Below, one piece after another: positions 10,695 to 20,888 of a stretch of DNA of 64,000 nt. The position numbers and the translations under genes were made by a program. The notes below the pieces were generated by a model. It did not search any database. It saw nothing but the letters and a program-made list of their open reading frames with translations, and was not told the origin of the DNA. The stretch covers positions 62,001-126,000 of the forward strand of contig OZ037930.1 of NCBI GenBank assembly GCA_964035575.1. Direction: 5' to 3'. Within the stretch, counting starts at the first letter, position 1; each line of letters opens with the position of its first letter. This stretch comes from Rhynchopus sp. YZ270_cl-10. Taxonomy: Eukaryota > Euglenozoa > Diplonemea > Diplonemida > Diplonemidae.

Positions 10695-11539
10695 GTCTGT
10701 AGGGGTTGAATAAAATTTTTCCCCGAGAAAACCACTTTTTTGGGATAATTCAGCGCATTAGAAAATTTTGCGACCCCGCTCGGTTAGAACCGTGACTCTG
10801 TGTGACCCTTACCCCCTGCTACGGTGGTTTCGAGAATCGCGCGGAGTTTTCCACAGCACACCCCGTTTTTTCTTAGCAATTACTTGTCCTTGTTGCTATT
10901 GTTGTTTTCAACCACCTTCCTTCAACCCTTGTAGGGATCAGTTGTAATTTTTTTCGCGAAAACATGAAATTATACATTTCAAGAGAACAAATTAAAAAGG
11001 GTCCTTATTTGCATTTTTGGGCTCCGCCCGTGCAGTGGTGGGGTCAATCTCGAAAATTGGACAATTTTTTGACCACTTAAATTTTGAGAAATATGAGCCC
11101 GGTTGCTTATACGTGGGGCCCATTTTCAGCTAAAATTTTCCTCAAAATCCGGTTTTGTAAAATTGACCCTTTCCCCCCCCCACATCGATTTCAATACTAT
11201 ACCTTACTTCACCTACGGTTACCCTTACAGGGGGGGTGAAGGAAGGTAAGTTGAAAAAGAAGAAAAAAACATTCCCCACTAACCCTAAACCCTCAAGTAC
11301 CGTTGGGGGTACCGCGGTACCCCCAAAAATCGGGTTTTTTCCCCAAATTTTTCTTTGGGGGTACCGGCGGTACCCCGGTACCCCCATAGCGAAAACCCTG
11401 ACAGTGTTCTGTACCCCCTTCTGGAGGGGGTTCCAGGGTGGGGTCCCGGTTCCAAAGTCAAACAAAAAAATAGTGGTGGAAATTTGGGAAAAATGTATTA
11501 ATTTAGATGCCCTCCAAGGGAAAATCCCGACCTCTGGTG

Positions 11540-11703
11540 CTGTACTGTGTACTGTGTACTGTGTACTGTGTACTGTGTACTGTGTACTGTGTACTGTGTA
11601 CTGTGTACTGTGTACTGTGTACTGTGTACTGTGTACTGTGTACTGTGTACTGTGTACTGTGTACTGTGTACTGTGTACTGTGTACTGTGTACTGTGTACT
11701 GTG
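11540..11703. repeat. 7-bp microsatellite (TGTGTAC)n, about 23 units
   Basis: A perfect tandem array that lies in complementary orientation to the left arrays of the same element. Confidence 0.97.
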
Positions 11704-11736
11704 CGGAAATTGACCAAAAACGAGAACTGTACTGTA

Positions 11737-11840
11737 CTGTGTATACTGTGTATACTGTGTATACTGTGTATACTGTGTATACTGTGTATACTGTGTATAC
11801 TGTGTATACTGTGTATACTGTGTATACTGTGTATACTGTG
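11737..11840. repeat. 9-bp microsatellite (TGTGTATAC)n, about 11 units
   Basis: This is the complement of the unit at 10069-10449, so the two arrays face each other inside the fold-back element. Confidence 0.97.
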
Positions 11841-11945
11841 CAGTGTAAGAAAATTGATCACGTATGTACTCAGAACTTGTCCATTTCGGCAAATTGACCC
11901 CACCACAGCGAGGACGGATTCCGGAAATGACAATGCAGGTGTTTA

Positions 11946-12285
11946 AAAACTTCACCAACGAGAAAAAGGCTCACGCAGGTGGGAAAAAAAGTGCCTCACC
12001 TCCCAACGCCCGCCAACGCCTCCCAATGCCTCCCAACACCTCCCAACACCCAGCTAGTTCAGGTGGAATCAGCCAAAAAGTCACTTTTTCAAAAACGGAT
12101 TCTCGCATTTGAAGGTGCCAAAAAGGTTCAGATTGCTTCAAAACGTGCGTTTTGAACCGAACGACAACCCTCTATGAATTCACGACATTTTTTCTCGACC
12201 CGATTAGTGGAGTAGATATTTGTTATTACCCCCTGGTTACCCTACTGACACATTTTCAAAAGAATGGGCGTAAAAAAAAAAAGCT
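11946..12285. other. Spacer with CTCCCAACRCC repeats
   Basis: About six imperfect copies of CCTCCCAACGCC/CCTCCCAACACC at 11998-12050, then low-complexity DNA. No gene is seen. Confidence 0.5.
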
Positions 12286-12479
12286 GTGGAGAAGGGAAAG
12301 GGGAAGGAGAAGGGGGGAAGGAGAATAAATCATCCTCCTGGACTTTCCATTACAGCAGAAAAATGTTCCGCATTTCTGGGCAGAAGACTTCTTCTGCAAG
12401 GTACAAATTTTCCACACAGCAGAATCTTTGTGAAGTTCCAAACTGTGCTGCTGTGGTGTCATAAGAACGTGCCGCTACG

Positions 12480-12759
12480 ATCAGAACCAGAGACAAAATC
12501 TTCAACCTTCAACAAAAAAGGTGGGACATCAGGAGGTGGAAAGACTAACAACAAAAGCGACAACCGAATCTACACCAGCCTTGATGAGCTGTTGAGGAGG
12601 TTAGGTGGAGCTGAATTTAGTAGCTTCAGCAATGATGCCAGCTTTGAAACGTGTAAGAAGGTTTGCGAAACCGCGTCTGCACTGAAGAATCACGTCAAAG
12701 TGCACGAGAGAGACGTGGATGCACGCTCAAATATGGCACATTTTACTCAAGTTTTCTAG
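12480..12759 (+). pseudogene. Possible zinc-finger-bearing gene fragment
   Basis: A plus-strand frame ends ...NRIYTSLDELLRRLG, then CKKVCETASALKNHVKVHE, then a stop at 12757-12759. The last motif has the spacing of the second half of a C2H2 finger (C-x3-C/F-x5-L-x2-H-x3-H), but the first Cys of the pair is not visible. It is the only plus-strand stretch in this area with coding character, and it lies among transposons. I read it as a fragment of a mobile-element or host zinc-finger gene, with low confidence. Confidence 0.25.
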
Positions 12760-13099
12760 AGGAGGCACAATCCATAATATTTTGGAGTGCACACCAAATT
12801 AGAAGCAGTTAATGATCTCACAAAAAAGAGCATGGCCTAATGGAGGACTTGAGGAGGAACTGTGCTAAGAAGTGATAAGGGCAAGAGGGACCTGTGGAAA
12901 AAAACGTTCTGGTGCTTTGTTTGCAATAATCAAATCACCCTTTTGGAGAAATGCCCCAGCATCTGGAACAAAAAAAAAAGAGCTAAGCTGTCCAAAAAAG
13001 CTACAAAGCAAGGGAGGAAAGATTTTCAGGCGGCACATCCTGGAACAAAAAAAAAATCGCACTTTTTTTTTATATCACTTTTTGTTAGGGCTTATATAC

Positions 13100-13275
13100 A
13101 TAGCGCTCTAATTAGAGTATTAGGGTATAATTAGAGTCTGGGATTTTGGGCCAAGTCAGTTAGAGTCCAGTTAGAGTATAATTAGAGTCGCTTTTCTTCA
13201 ATTAGACTATAATTAGAGTGCAGTTAGAGCATAATTAGACTCTAACTACACTCTAATTATAGTCTAATTAGAGTA
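13100..13275. repeat. Subterminal TAATTAGAGT cluster (left)
   Basis: About a dozen copies, on both strands, of AATTAGAGT/ACTCTAATT. Confidence 0.85.
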
Positions 13276-14689
13276 AAACAACAGGCTTCTTGTAGGTGCA
13301 AACGCCGTAAGGAACCGGTTCCCCTAAGGTTCCTCTGTAGGACCCAGGTGCCCAGATACCCACATAGCTGAAAATAAGACTTGGGGAACCGAGTTCTCAG
13401 CCGGACTGGGACACAATATGTGAAGGCGCTGTGGTCCGCCTGAAAGCGGGTCGGGGACCCGGTCGCGGGAGGGTGGGGGCCTAGTCCTAGTCCTACTGTA
13501 CCTAGTACCCAGTACCGGGACTCGGCTTATTCTCAGCTATGGGTACCCAGGTACTCAGACCCGCGCAGTGGCACATGCCCTCAAGTGTGAGTGCCCCATA
13601 CATTAGGGAATGCGATGCAAAAACTCTATGTGCACCTTCGGTGCAACGCCGCAGACAGGCCAAGCAGCGTTGGACTCAGAGGAATGCCTGCTGTGCAGGT
13701 ATCAAACATGAGAAACTCCCAGCAACAAGGGGCGCCTTTTGGCGGGCATTATTGAAGGTGTTTGGGGTGCAAAATTTTCTACAAATGTTGATGCGCGGGT
13801 ACAGAAGTGGTGTCTTGTTCTTTCATCTGTAGGAATGTAAATATCAATCGAATTTAACTACCACTAAGGGGTCGAAGGGGTAATCCCAGTATCAAAGGCT
13901 GTGTTGACGGGAAATCTATAGCGAGCATACGTTCATTTCATCCGAAGAAATACTACTTATGAACCCAGGAGAGATCCAAGCCTCGCGTTGAACAACTACC
14001 CGCGATCGACAATACCAAAGAGAATTCATAACAAAACAACACTGCCCCATACACACTAAATAGCCATGCTTCAAGTGCATGCCCCTGGGCCAAAATGCCT
14101 GTGCTAAAATAGCTATTTCCCTCCCTCCCATAGGTCCCGAGGGATCCCGAGGGGTTCCCGAGGGGCCTTGGGAGGGAGGGATGAGGCTTTACCTCCCGAC
14201 TAGGCACTTTCCCGAGCGTTAAAATGCAAAAAAGTGCTATTTTCCCCCCCCGGAAAGTGATTTCCCGGGGAGATCACTTTCCCAAAGGGAAAGTAACCAG
14301 TTGGTAAATATGTGGTGCTCAAAACATCAAAATTTTTCGGTTTGTTGCATTTTTGGGCCCATGTGAGCCCAAAAAAAAAATTTTTTTTTGGCTGAAAATT
14401 GTCTTTGCCAAAAAAAAATTTTTTTGCGGAAAGTAAACTCCCTGGGGTCCGGCCAGGGAGGGAGGGAAAGTGCTAGGGAGGGAGGGAAAGGCAATAAGAC
14501 CACCCACAAGGAGTGTGAATTGTGCACTGGTTTTCTGGGGGAACAAACAATATTTTCTTGTGTCTGGTTCTCTGCAAGCAGAGAACAGACTTTCTGGATT
14601 ACAAAGTCGAATTTCTTGCACTAGCTATGCCCCCTGGGTTGATGGCTATAGCATTGATTGATGTGCCCCTCTTTATTGACCCTCTTATA

Positions 14690-14808
14690 GGACTCTAATT
14701 AGACTCTAATTAGAGTCCAGTTAGAGTATTAGAGTTCAGTTAGAGTTTTAAAGACTCTAATTATACTCGAACTGCCGACTCTAATTATCTAGTTAGAGTC
14801 TAATTGGA
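14690..14808. repeat. Subterminal TAATTAGAGT cluster (right)
   Basis: The matching cluster at the other end of the nested element, with copies on both strands. Confidence 0.85.
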
Positions 14809-14906
14809 GCGCTATGTATAGGCTTAGTTATTTTTTTTTTTGGTACGCGTCCGCGCGCGCTCAAATTTTTGGAAATCCAAAAATAAAAAATAATAACTAA
14901 TTATTA

Positions 14907-15052
14907 GCGTGAAATAAAGTGCACTTTTTTTCACGCCCACGTAATTTTGGCTCACGAGTGAGAGTTTATTGCCCGAGCCGCAGGCGAGGGCAATAATAGA
15001 GCACGAGTGAGACAAAATACGTGGAAGTGAAAAAACGCACTTTATTTCAAAC
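14907..15052. repeat. 146-bp hairpin with recurring GTGAAATAAAGTGC arms
   Basis: GCGTGAAATAAAGTGCACTT at 14907 pairs with AAGTGAAAAAACGCACTTTA at about 15026. Inside that, CACGTAATTTTGGCTCAC pairs with GTGAGACAAAATACGTG, and TTATTGCCC with GGGCAATAA around a GAGCCGCAGGCGAG loop. Similar GTGAAA...TTTCAC motifs recur at about 16408-16503 on the far side of the recombinase gene. Confidence 0.75.
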
Positions 15053-15071
15053 TAATACGTAGTTTTGTTTT

Positions 15072-16544
15072 ACAAGTGAAAATGATATTTTTGCTGGGAT
15101 CCTTCACAAACGAGACGTAAAATAGAGTGATTTTATGAACAAAATGTGGGTACCTGTAAGTGAGAGTGTGAATGAGAGTAGGGGAACATGTGAACATCAA
15201 TCAAAAGCAGGGAAGGGGTTACTTTTTTTGATATATGCCTCCTATGACTGGTACTAATTACAAGATGTCACCACTCATCTCGCCTGTAGGGGGGGGGCAG
15301 GTGTATAGAGCATCACAGAAGGGGGGTTTTTTTTTTTGCACTCATGATCATGGTTTGTTCTGTTGCACATTGATGTTAATCTTGACTTCTTGTGGCGTCT
15401 GAGTTGGGGGACTGTTGTTCTGTGTCAACAGCTGTGACATCGCAACTTGACCGGCCTGTGTGACTTCGGTGTACCTTTGTGGCATTGCCTGACTGACCCA
15501 CCCATAGTGGCGTTGCATCTGTACAATAGATGCTCCTGCCTCAGCGGCTTGAGTCGCAGAAGACCTGCGGAAGCTGTGCCCAGTGTACGAACCGTCCAGC
15601 GCAAGCACCCTCGCGACTTCTGCAGGTATGCCGTACATTTTGTTGATGCCAAGAGGTTGCACACGAAAGGTCCCAGTAGTAGTTCTGTCAGCTGTCGTCT
15701 TAGTTCCAGTGATGAAGAAGCGACCCTCCTGTGAAACTGGTGAGCGCCGGTTCAGGTACTCCTCCACCACACAAAAGTAGATGCTGTCTCTTGGTACCAC
15801 AAACCTCCCACGCTCCATGTCGGCCTTTTTCACCTTAGCACAGTGCTGGTACGTGAAGAGGTATCCCACTGGTGATTCCTGATAATTTGTCATCTCAAGC
15901 ATCAGTGCTTCTGTGCATCTCATTCCCGACAGAAAACACACCGCGACGTAAGCCTTGCGGACACACCAGTAGCAGTCGCTCAACTCGCTCATCTTGAGAA
16001 ACATCTCCACTTCTCCCTTCGAAAACGTCTTGCTCTTCTTCGTCGATTCGTCACTTCCCCAGGTCTTCAGCAACAGCCCGATGCGGTGGTACTCCTTTAG
16101 TGAAAAGTCGAACTCCGTCTTGAACATAAAGTTGAGCTTAGAGTAGCACGACCATAATGAGCTGGCTTTGTAGCTGCGTTCTTCGCGCAGGTGTGTCAAG
16201 TAAGAGACCACATGTTCTTCTCTTGGCTGCTTCCGCCCCGTGATTTTATTGTGTTGTAAAAACTTATTCCACTCCGTTTTGTATGCAGTGCTTGACTTCA
16301 ACCCTGCCAGAAGCTCGGTCTCATACAGATCCTCCATAGCCTCCTTCTTCTTGGTCCTTGGCATGATTTGTAGGGTGGAGTGTGTGGTTTTGTGACTGAC
16401 AGAAAACAGTGAAACTTTTTTTCACGCCAGTGAAACTTTTTTTCACGCCTCCAGCGAAATTACTAAGAGCAAGCGTGAAAAAAAGCTCACTTTATTTCAC
16501 GCCCCGTTTGTGAAGGATCCCAGCAAAAAGTCATTTTCACATGT
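15072..16544. mobile_element. Tyrosine-recombinase element with 37-bp inverted repeats
   Basis: GTGAAAATGATATTTTTGCT, GGGATCCTTCACAAACG at 15076-15112 is matched in inverted form at 16505-16540 with about two differences. The enclosed 1.47 kb holds one gene, a tyrosine recombinase transcribed leftward. Known Cryptons encode such recombinases but generally lack terminal inverted repeats, so this combination is unusual. The recombinase reading frame looks whole. Confidence 0.65.
15348..16364 (-). CDS. Tyrosine recombinase (Crypton-like)
   Basis: A 338-residue reading frame starting MPRTKKKEAMEDL. Residues 1-105 look like the helical core-binding domain (HVVSYLTHLREERSYKASSL). Residues 110-320 hold the catalytic domain with the expected series: Arg149 in LSGMRCTEAL, a lysine near 178-180 (AKVKKAD), His263 and Arg266 in TGHSFRRSSATQ, His286/Trp289 in RHYGW, and the nucleophile Tyr298 in PQRYTEV. 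These enzymes cut and rejoin DNA through a 3'-phosphotyrosine intermediate and can move a circular element. It is shorter than most Cryptons and has no GCR1-type DNA-binding tail, only a Gln/Thr/Pro-rich end. No reverse transcriptase or capsid gene is nearby, which argues against DIRS-like or virus-like origin. The gene is intact by eye, so the element may be recently active. Confidence 0.8.
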   Translation of the reverse strand: MPRTKKKEAMEDLYETELLAGLKSSTAYKTEWNKFLQHNKITGRKQPREEHVVSYLTHLREERSYKASSLWSCYSKLNFMFKTEFDFSLKEYHRIGLLLKTWGSDESTKKSKTFSKGEVEMFLKMSELSDCYWCVRKAYVAVCFLSGMRCTEALMLEMTNYQESPVGYLFTYQHCAKVKKADMERGRFVVPRDSIYFCVVEEYLNRRSPVSQEGRFFITGTKTTADRTTTGTFRVQPLGINKMYGIPAEVARVLALDGSYTGHSFRRSSATQAAEAGASIVQMQRHYGWVSQAMPQRYTEVTQAGQVAMSQLLTQNNSPPTQTPQEVKININVQQNKP

Positions 16545-16795
16545 GATATAAAAAATAAAAAAAAAATATGCCGGTGTGGTGTGCATAGAAAAGTATAAAA
16601 AAAAAAGTTGGAAAATTTCAACAATTTTTTTTCCGAATATTTTTTTTTCGAATTTTTTTTTTTGGGCACAACATTGATTTTGCAGCCAAAACAAGTTATT
16701 TTTTTTTGGTATTTTATTTTTTTTTTTGCGCGCGCGCGCTCAAAATTTGAGGGGGGTCCCGGACGCGTACCAAAAAAAAAAAAAAAACTAAGCCC

Positions 16796-17142
16796 TTGGA
16801 GGGTGTTTAAAAAGGGAAAAATCGGAAAAATCGGAAAAAAAAGTGCGGATTTTTGGGGTGTTTTTGACCAAAAAAAGAGTGAGGGGAGTTGGGTCCAGTC
16901 ATAGGGGAGTATAGCAATTTTTAAAAAATTCCACCAAAAATGCACAACATTTTCCAGGCACAACGGCAGATTTTCGCTTTTTTTTGAAAGTTAAAAAATT
17001 GGGGAAACCGAAATATCCCATGGTAGCTCTTCGAAAAACGGCCTCTGACTCTCCCCAAAATGGGCCCGTTCTTTCTGCGTAAAGTAGTGCGCACACTGTC
17101 CCTATCTCCGAACATGAACGTTTTCGGCTCGCACAAAAAACC
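16796..17142. other. Spacer, AT-rich
   Basis: Homopolymer-rich DNA right of the composite transposon. No gene or repeat is recognised beyond poly(A) and poly(T) tracts. Confidence 0.4.
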
Positions 17143-17640
17143 TCAAATTACTTGCAACTTGCGAGTCTCCGTGTTGTTGAAGGGTGGGGCGTAGAGGGAG
17201 AAGGCAGCGATCACATTGAAGTCATCCATTAAGGATTCAATATTTTCCTTCATTCCCCGGAGGTCTGATTTCGGATACTGCCATCCAATGCCATCGCTTT
17301 GGGAGAGTGACTTGCCTTGCGTCATCGGAGGACTCCAGGGCTTGCGCAACTTTCGGGTTTCGGGGAACCTTGTGGCATCATGGGGTTTTGGGGGAAACCC
17401 GATGGTGAAAAATAGGGCTCTGGTGCATGTTGAGGAAGAGGGGAGCCGGTTATCATGCTCCGGAAGCGGTGTTGCTTTGTGAAGCCTCGTATGCTTCCCC
17501 GCTGACCACCTGTCAAACCCCTCAATCGCGTGGTTCGTGATCGCTGTGATTGCTCCTTCGTGTAGCGGGTGGCCATGTACTCGTCTTCGTAGAGGTGGTG
17601 CTGGCTGAGCTGGAAACCGTGGGGCCTACCGGGCCGTGAG
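17143..17640 (-). pseudogene. Unassigned coding-like fragment
   Basis: On the minus strand there is protein-like sequence (HGFQLSQHHLYEDEYMATRY; SMITGSPLPQHAPEPYFSP; GIGWQYPKSDLRGMKENIES; FNVIAAFSLYAPPFNN) spread over more than one frame. I recognise no family. It looks like a broken gene or an element fragment. Confidence 0.3.
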
Positions 17641-17689
17641 ACGTAAGTGGTCGAAAAAGTCTGTGTGAGCCTCGCGACTGTTCACGCTA

Positions 17690-17822
17690 GCTATTTCCCT
17701 CCCTCCCGCCAGAGCCCGAGGGCGCCCTTGAGGGAGGTCAGGGGGCCCTGACCTCCCGAAAGGGCAGCCCGAGGGCCAAGGGAGGGAGGGATGTAGCTTT
17801 GTGACCCGACGAGGTCGTTTTC
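17690..17822. repeat. Copy of the AGCTATTTCCCTCCCTCCC fold-back module
   Basis: AGCTATTTCCCTCCCTCCC at about 17690 and GGGAGGGAGGGATG followed by AGCTTT near 17780 enclose GAGGG/CCCTC-rich sequence. The same arrangement is inside the nested transposon at about 14108-14195, with a diverged middle. Confidence 0.6.
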
Positions 17823-17849
17823 TACCCGAACTGCCTGCAAACAAGCGCT

Positions 17850-18700
17850 TTTGTGGTGTTTTGTGTACAAACACGTAGGTTTTTCGGCCCTTATGGGTAC
17901 CATCGTTTGTGTCCCACGGACGCCCAAAAGCATGCGAATACGCTTTTCGAGTCGCAGAAACCAGGTTGTGGGCCGTTTTAAAAAGTTTTTGGCCGGTTTC
18001 AGTCACCAAAACGCACATTCTCGCGGGAATTTTTGGTGCTCTCAAGGGAATCCCTTGAGACCTCTGGAGGGTTACAAATTGGGGATCACACACCCTCGGT
18101 GCTACAGGATCCTGAGGGTTTGATGCACACTGTTCGCTGCGTGCTCGGTGGATCACAAGAAGAGGTTGAACCTTGTATCTTGTAGACACCCCTGGGCACG
18201 AGGCCAACGACTGATGTGCGTAGGAGAAGGTTCGCTCCGACCGTAACAACTTTGCGTCCCGCACCCCCATCCTCGTCAAGAATTGGCCAAAACACATGGG
18301 CACCCAGAGCAGTGACCGGTCCGACGCTCACGTGCGGAACCTGGCAGTGCCCAAGTCCATACGGACTGGAGGCCGCCGATCTTGTATTAACGCAAACTGG
18401 AGGAGGGCATGCCACGAGGGCTGACGAAACCGTGGTAATATGCCTATGGATATCACAAAAATGTTCATTTCCCCTGATACCGTTCCCACGCTCTATGTCA
18501 CCCGCTCTGGAGCCCGCGGGGTTCTGGGTCTCGTGTTCGCAAGAGTCACCGGACATTTTGAACCTGACTCTGAATGCAGCCACCGTCAAGGACTTCATTA
18601 CTGCCAAGTCTCTTGGGTATAGGTGTGCGGATCCTTGCATGTGGGTCTCAACGTCAAGTCAAATCCGTACGACGAATGCAACGTGACCGGAACCGACTCC
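17850..18700 (-). pseudogene. Unassigned gene-like debris
   Basis: Minus-strand protein-like runs such as VPHVSVGPVTALGAHVFWPI, LDEDGGAGRKVVTVGANLLL and SSSVAMRYGVGSGHVAFVV have coding character, with codon-position GC similar to the host genes nearby. They are not joined in one frame. No family is recognised. It may be one decayed element together with 17143-17640. Confidence 0.25.
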
Positions 18701-19415
18701 GTAGCGCATAGCGACAGAACTGGAGTTCACCGGGCAAGAAGTAGTGTCAAGACAATTTTAGGACAATAAACTGCACTCTTGTGGTTACACGATATACATG
18801 TCTCTGAACAATCCTATACTATAGCCGAAAATGGCTCGGGAAGGCGATGATGTTTGACAGGCGCTTCGCGCCAAAGGGCGCTGGCAAAGGTAAACCGAAA
18901 AAACCGAAATACCCGAAAAAGCCGAAATCTCCACACCCTCCCTTAGCATTTTTTTTTGGATTACCAAAAGCTTTTTTCTACCCTACTTCCTCAATAAGTG
19001 CACTTTTTCTCCCCATTCAGCATCAAATAACGCAAAAAGATGCGATTTAAAAAATGTTGTCGGAGTCAAGAAGAACAGCCAGAATTGGCTGTCATATTTT
19101 CTGCATAATAAACCCTCACCCCCCCACGCCCCCCCTTTCCCCCCCAATCCAAAAGCATTTTGTAGTGTTGCTTTTTTTTTTTTGTGAAACTAGTTCATTG
19201 CTGCATCTGCCGTTTGCCGCTTTTTCGTGACATCATTGTCAAGATTTTGTTGTTCCACGGTTGTATCCGCTTTCCGATCGACAGAGCTTCCTGAAAATAA
19301 TGTGGTTCAAAACAAAGTGGTCATATTGCCTTCTCTAAAAAAAGTCAGAAGATCGGGTCTATTGTTCATGCGCTCAAAGCCGGAAAACAAAAAGGTGAAA
19401 AAACTGTGTTAAACT
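18701..19415. other. Spacer, AT-rich with C runs
   Basis: Contains CCGAAAAAACCGAAATACCCG-like short repeats near 18892-18930 and C runs near 19118-19148. No gene is recognised. Confidence 0.45.
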
Positions 19416-20847
19416 GAAGTACGGTTGTTGTGTTTCATTGAGTACTCAAAAAGAATCAAGCGAGCTTCTGTCTTTTTCAATCCGTTTTGTTTGCCCTGCA
19501 GCGCTGCCTCCAATCTTTTTAGAATTGACAACAAGTTGTTTTATCAAAAAAGAAACATACCAACGCATCATCGTATCGCTTCAAACCCTGCAACGCACGT
19601 CCCTTTCTGAGGTACCCATGGTGCCACTCTGGGCGTAGTGTAATCACCTCCTCAGCGTCTTTGAGGGCGTCTTTGTAGCGCTTCATGCGGGAAAGTACTG
19701 CGGAACGGTTGCAACGGTGTAGAGCTAGCGCGTCTGGGTCTGCTGTCGCAAGCCTTGTGTAGCAGAAGTACGCGAGGGGAAGCTCCCCCGCGACCACCGC
19801 ATCCGTCGCACGCAGCCGCAGCGCCCGCACCGCCACATCCTTCGGTGCGTCCCTCAAGAGCACTTCGTACCGCAGCTCCTCCAACACCCCCCGCATGCGC
19901 ACCTTGTTGTACGCGTCAGGGCACATCGCCACCGCCTCCTCGATGTGCTGTGCTGCCGTTGAATAGTCCTTCAGCGCACGGTGCACGGCACCTTGCAACT
20001 CCCTCCCTTCCCAGTTCCCTCTGACCTCAACGAGGATGGAGGCGACCCGAAGTGCGTCACCATATTGAGACAGCTCCAGATGCCCCTCAGCGATGCGCGC
20101 AAGAAGCGATGTGGCCACCTCACTGTCACATTGTGAGGCAGCTTCGGCAGCCCGGAGGTACTCCTTTAGGGCCCGCGGGAAGTCGCCCGCATCCCAATAA
20201 CGGTCGCCTTCTGTCGAGGCGTCGTCCATGACAAGGCGGGCCCTCTTAGCGGAATTCTGTGCATATGTCACACCAAGGTGCTCCATCTCATCGGGCGTCA
20301 ACGGCACTGCAGGCGCACTATGTGCATACCCCTGCAAAGCAGCAGACATCACAGAAGGGTCGAACACACGCCACCACCTCCCCAGCATGTGGTACTGCCT
20401 ATGCGGGTTCACCGCTGCCGTGCAGGAGAGCAGCAGCTCCGCAAGGTGCGGCGCCACAGCCTCCACCACCCCGGCCGCATGCTCACCGGAGCAGGACACA
20501 ATGCTGTCGAGCACCTCCCAGCATTTGTCCTGCGTCACAGGGGTAGGGAGGGTGGCTACAAGCGCGCCCACTACCGCTTCGATGTGCCCTTTGCGGATCA
20601 ACATAAGCCCTGTAGCGGCACAGCTGTAAAGTTCACGTGACTGGAGGATGCGGATGTACGCTGTGCTCTCGACGTTGGGCGCAGTAATAGAAGGCTTGAC
20701 CACGATACGGTGGTCGTGGGTGGAGGAGGCCTGAGCAAGAAAGAGCTTCTGCCCGTCGGTGAGCCCCTCGGTATTGCCCATCGTCACATCATCACAGCTC
20801 TCCTCATCCTCAAAGTCTGCGGAACCGTCCGAAACTATGTCCTCCAT
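19416..20847 (-). CDS. TPR co-chaperone-like protein
   Basis: Main exon 20847 to about 19547, starting MEDIVSDGSADFEDEE. An in-frame Met 16 codons upstream is less likely because it lies beyond the likely acceptor CTCCACAG at about 20868. The N-terminal half is alpha-helical and ARM/HEAT-like (HIEAVVGALVATLPTPVTQD, VLDSIVSCSGEHAAGVVEAV). The C-terminal half has tetratricopeptide repeats: a GDRYWDAGDFPRALKEYLRA-type repeat and a final pair (NRSAVLSRMKRYKDALKDA, GYLRKGRALQGLKRYDDAL) resembling the Sti1/Hop and TTC families that bind Hsp70/Hsp90 C-termini. The exon ends at a GTATGTTTC donor at about 19546. A short last exon follows after about 40-50 nt and ends near 19420-19435. Two acceptors give two alternative tails, so the extreme C-terminus is uncertain. 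Total about 460 residues. Confidence 0.7.
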
Positions 20848-20888
20848 TCTAACAACAAATGCCCCCTGTGGAGTAGTGGAAATACAGT

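Larger units (their letters stand above)
9985..11935. mobile_element. Fold-back element built on mirrored microsatellites
   Basis: The left arm (about 9985-10055) includes CATTTCCGGAATCCGTCC and GTGGTGGGGTCAATTTGCCG followed by AAATGGACAAGTTCT. The same order returns inverted at about 11868-11931. Just inside each arm lies GGTCAATTTT-like sequence and then an array of the same 9-bp unit (GTATACACA on the left, its complement on the right). A third, diverged arm copy is at about 11013-11075 (GTGCAGTGGTGGGGTCAAT). Between the arms are a (GTACA)n array, a (TGTGTAC)n array and GGGGTACC-rich DNA. There is no credible coding sequence. The long open frames here are microsatellite artefacts. Confidence 0.65.
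13095..14820. mobile_element. Nested non-autonomous element with TATACATAGCGCTC termini
   Basis: It starts TATACATAGCGCTCTAATTA and ends with the inverse, TAATTGGAGCGCTATGTATA. GGCTTA is duplicated at 13089-13094 and 14821-14826. The subterminal 100-130 bp at both ends are packed with TAATTAGAGT/ACTCTAATTA motifs, likely transposase-binding clusters. The interior has no convincing gene. Its central part (about 13545-14655) is homologous, in reverse orientation, to about 26822-27640 inside a different element. Confidence 0.75.
13088..16795. mobile_element. Composite transposon with GGGCTTAGTT termini, interrupted by a nested element
   Basis: The right end (16760-16795) reads, on the minus strand, GGGCTTAGTT, a T run, then GGTACGCGTCCG. 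The same sequence starts on the plus strand with GGCTTAGTT at 14821 and continues with a T run and GGTACGCGTCCG. The first bases, GGGCTTA, are found 1.7 kb further left at 13088-13094. A second element (13095-14820) has therefore inserted into the very end of this one, duplicating GGCTTA. Without the insert it is about 2.0 kb. Near its left end is a long hairpin (14907-15052), and inside it a third inverted-repeat unit carries a tyrosine recombinase. Confidence 0.65.

Noticed and set aside
9831-10735. Long open reading frames of 228-292 codons on both strands
   Set aside because: They are translations of 9-bp and 5-bp microsatellites, which stay open in several frames. No flanking coding signal.
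11142-11958. Open frames of 116-263 codons on both strands
   Set aside because: Same cause: 7-bp and 9-bp tandem arrays.
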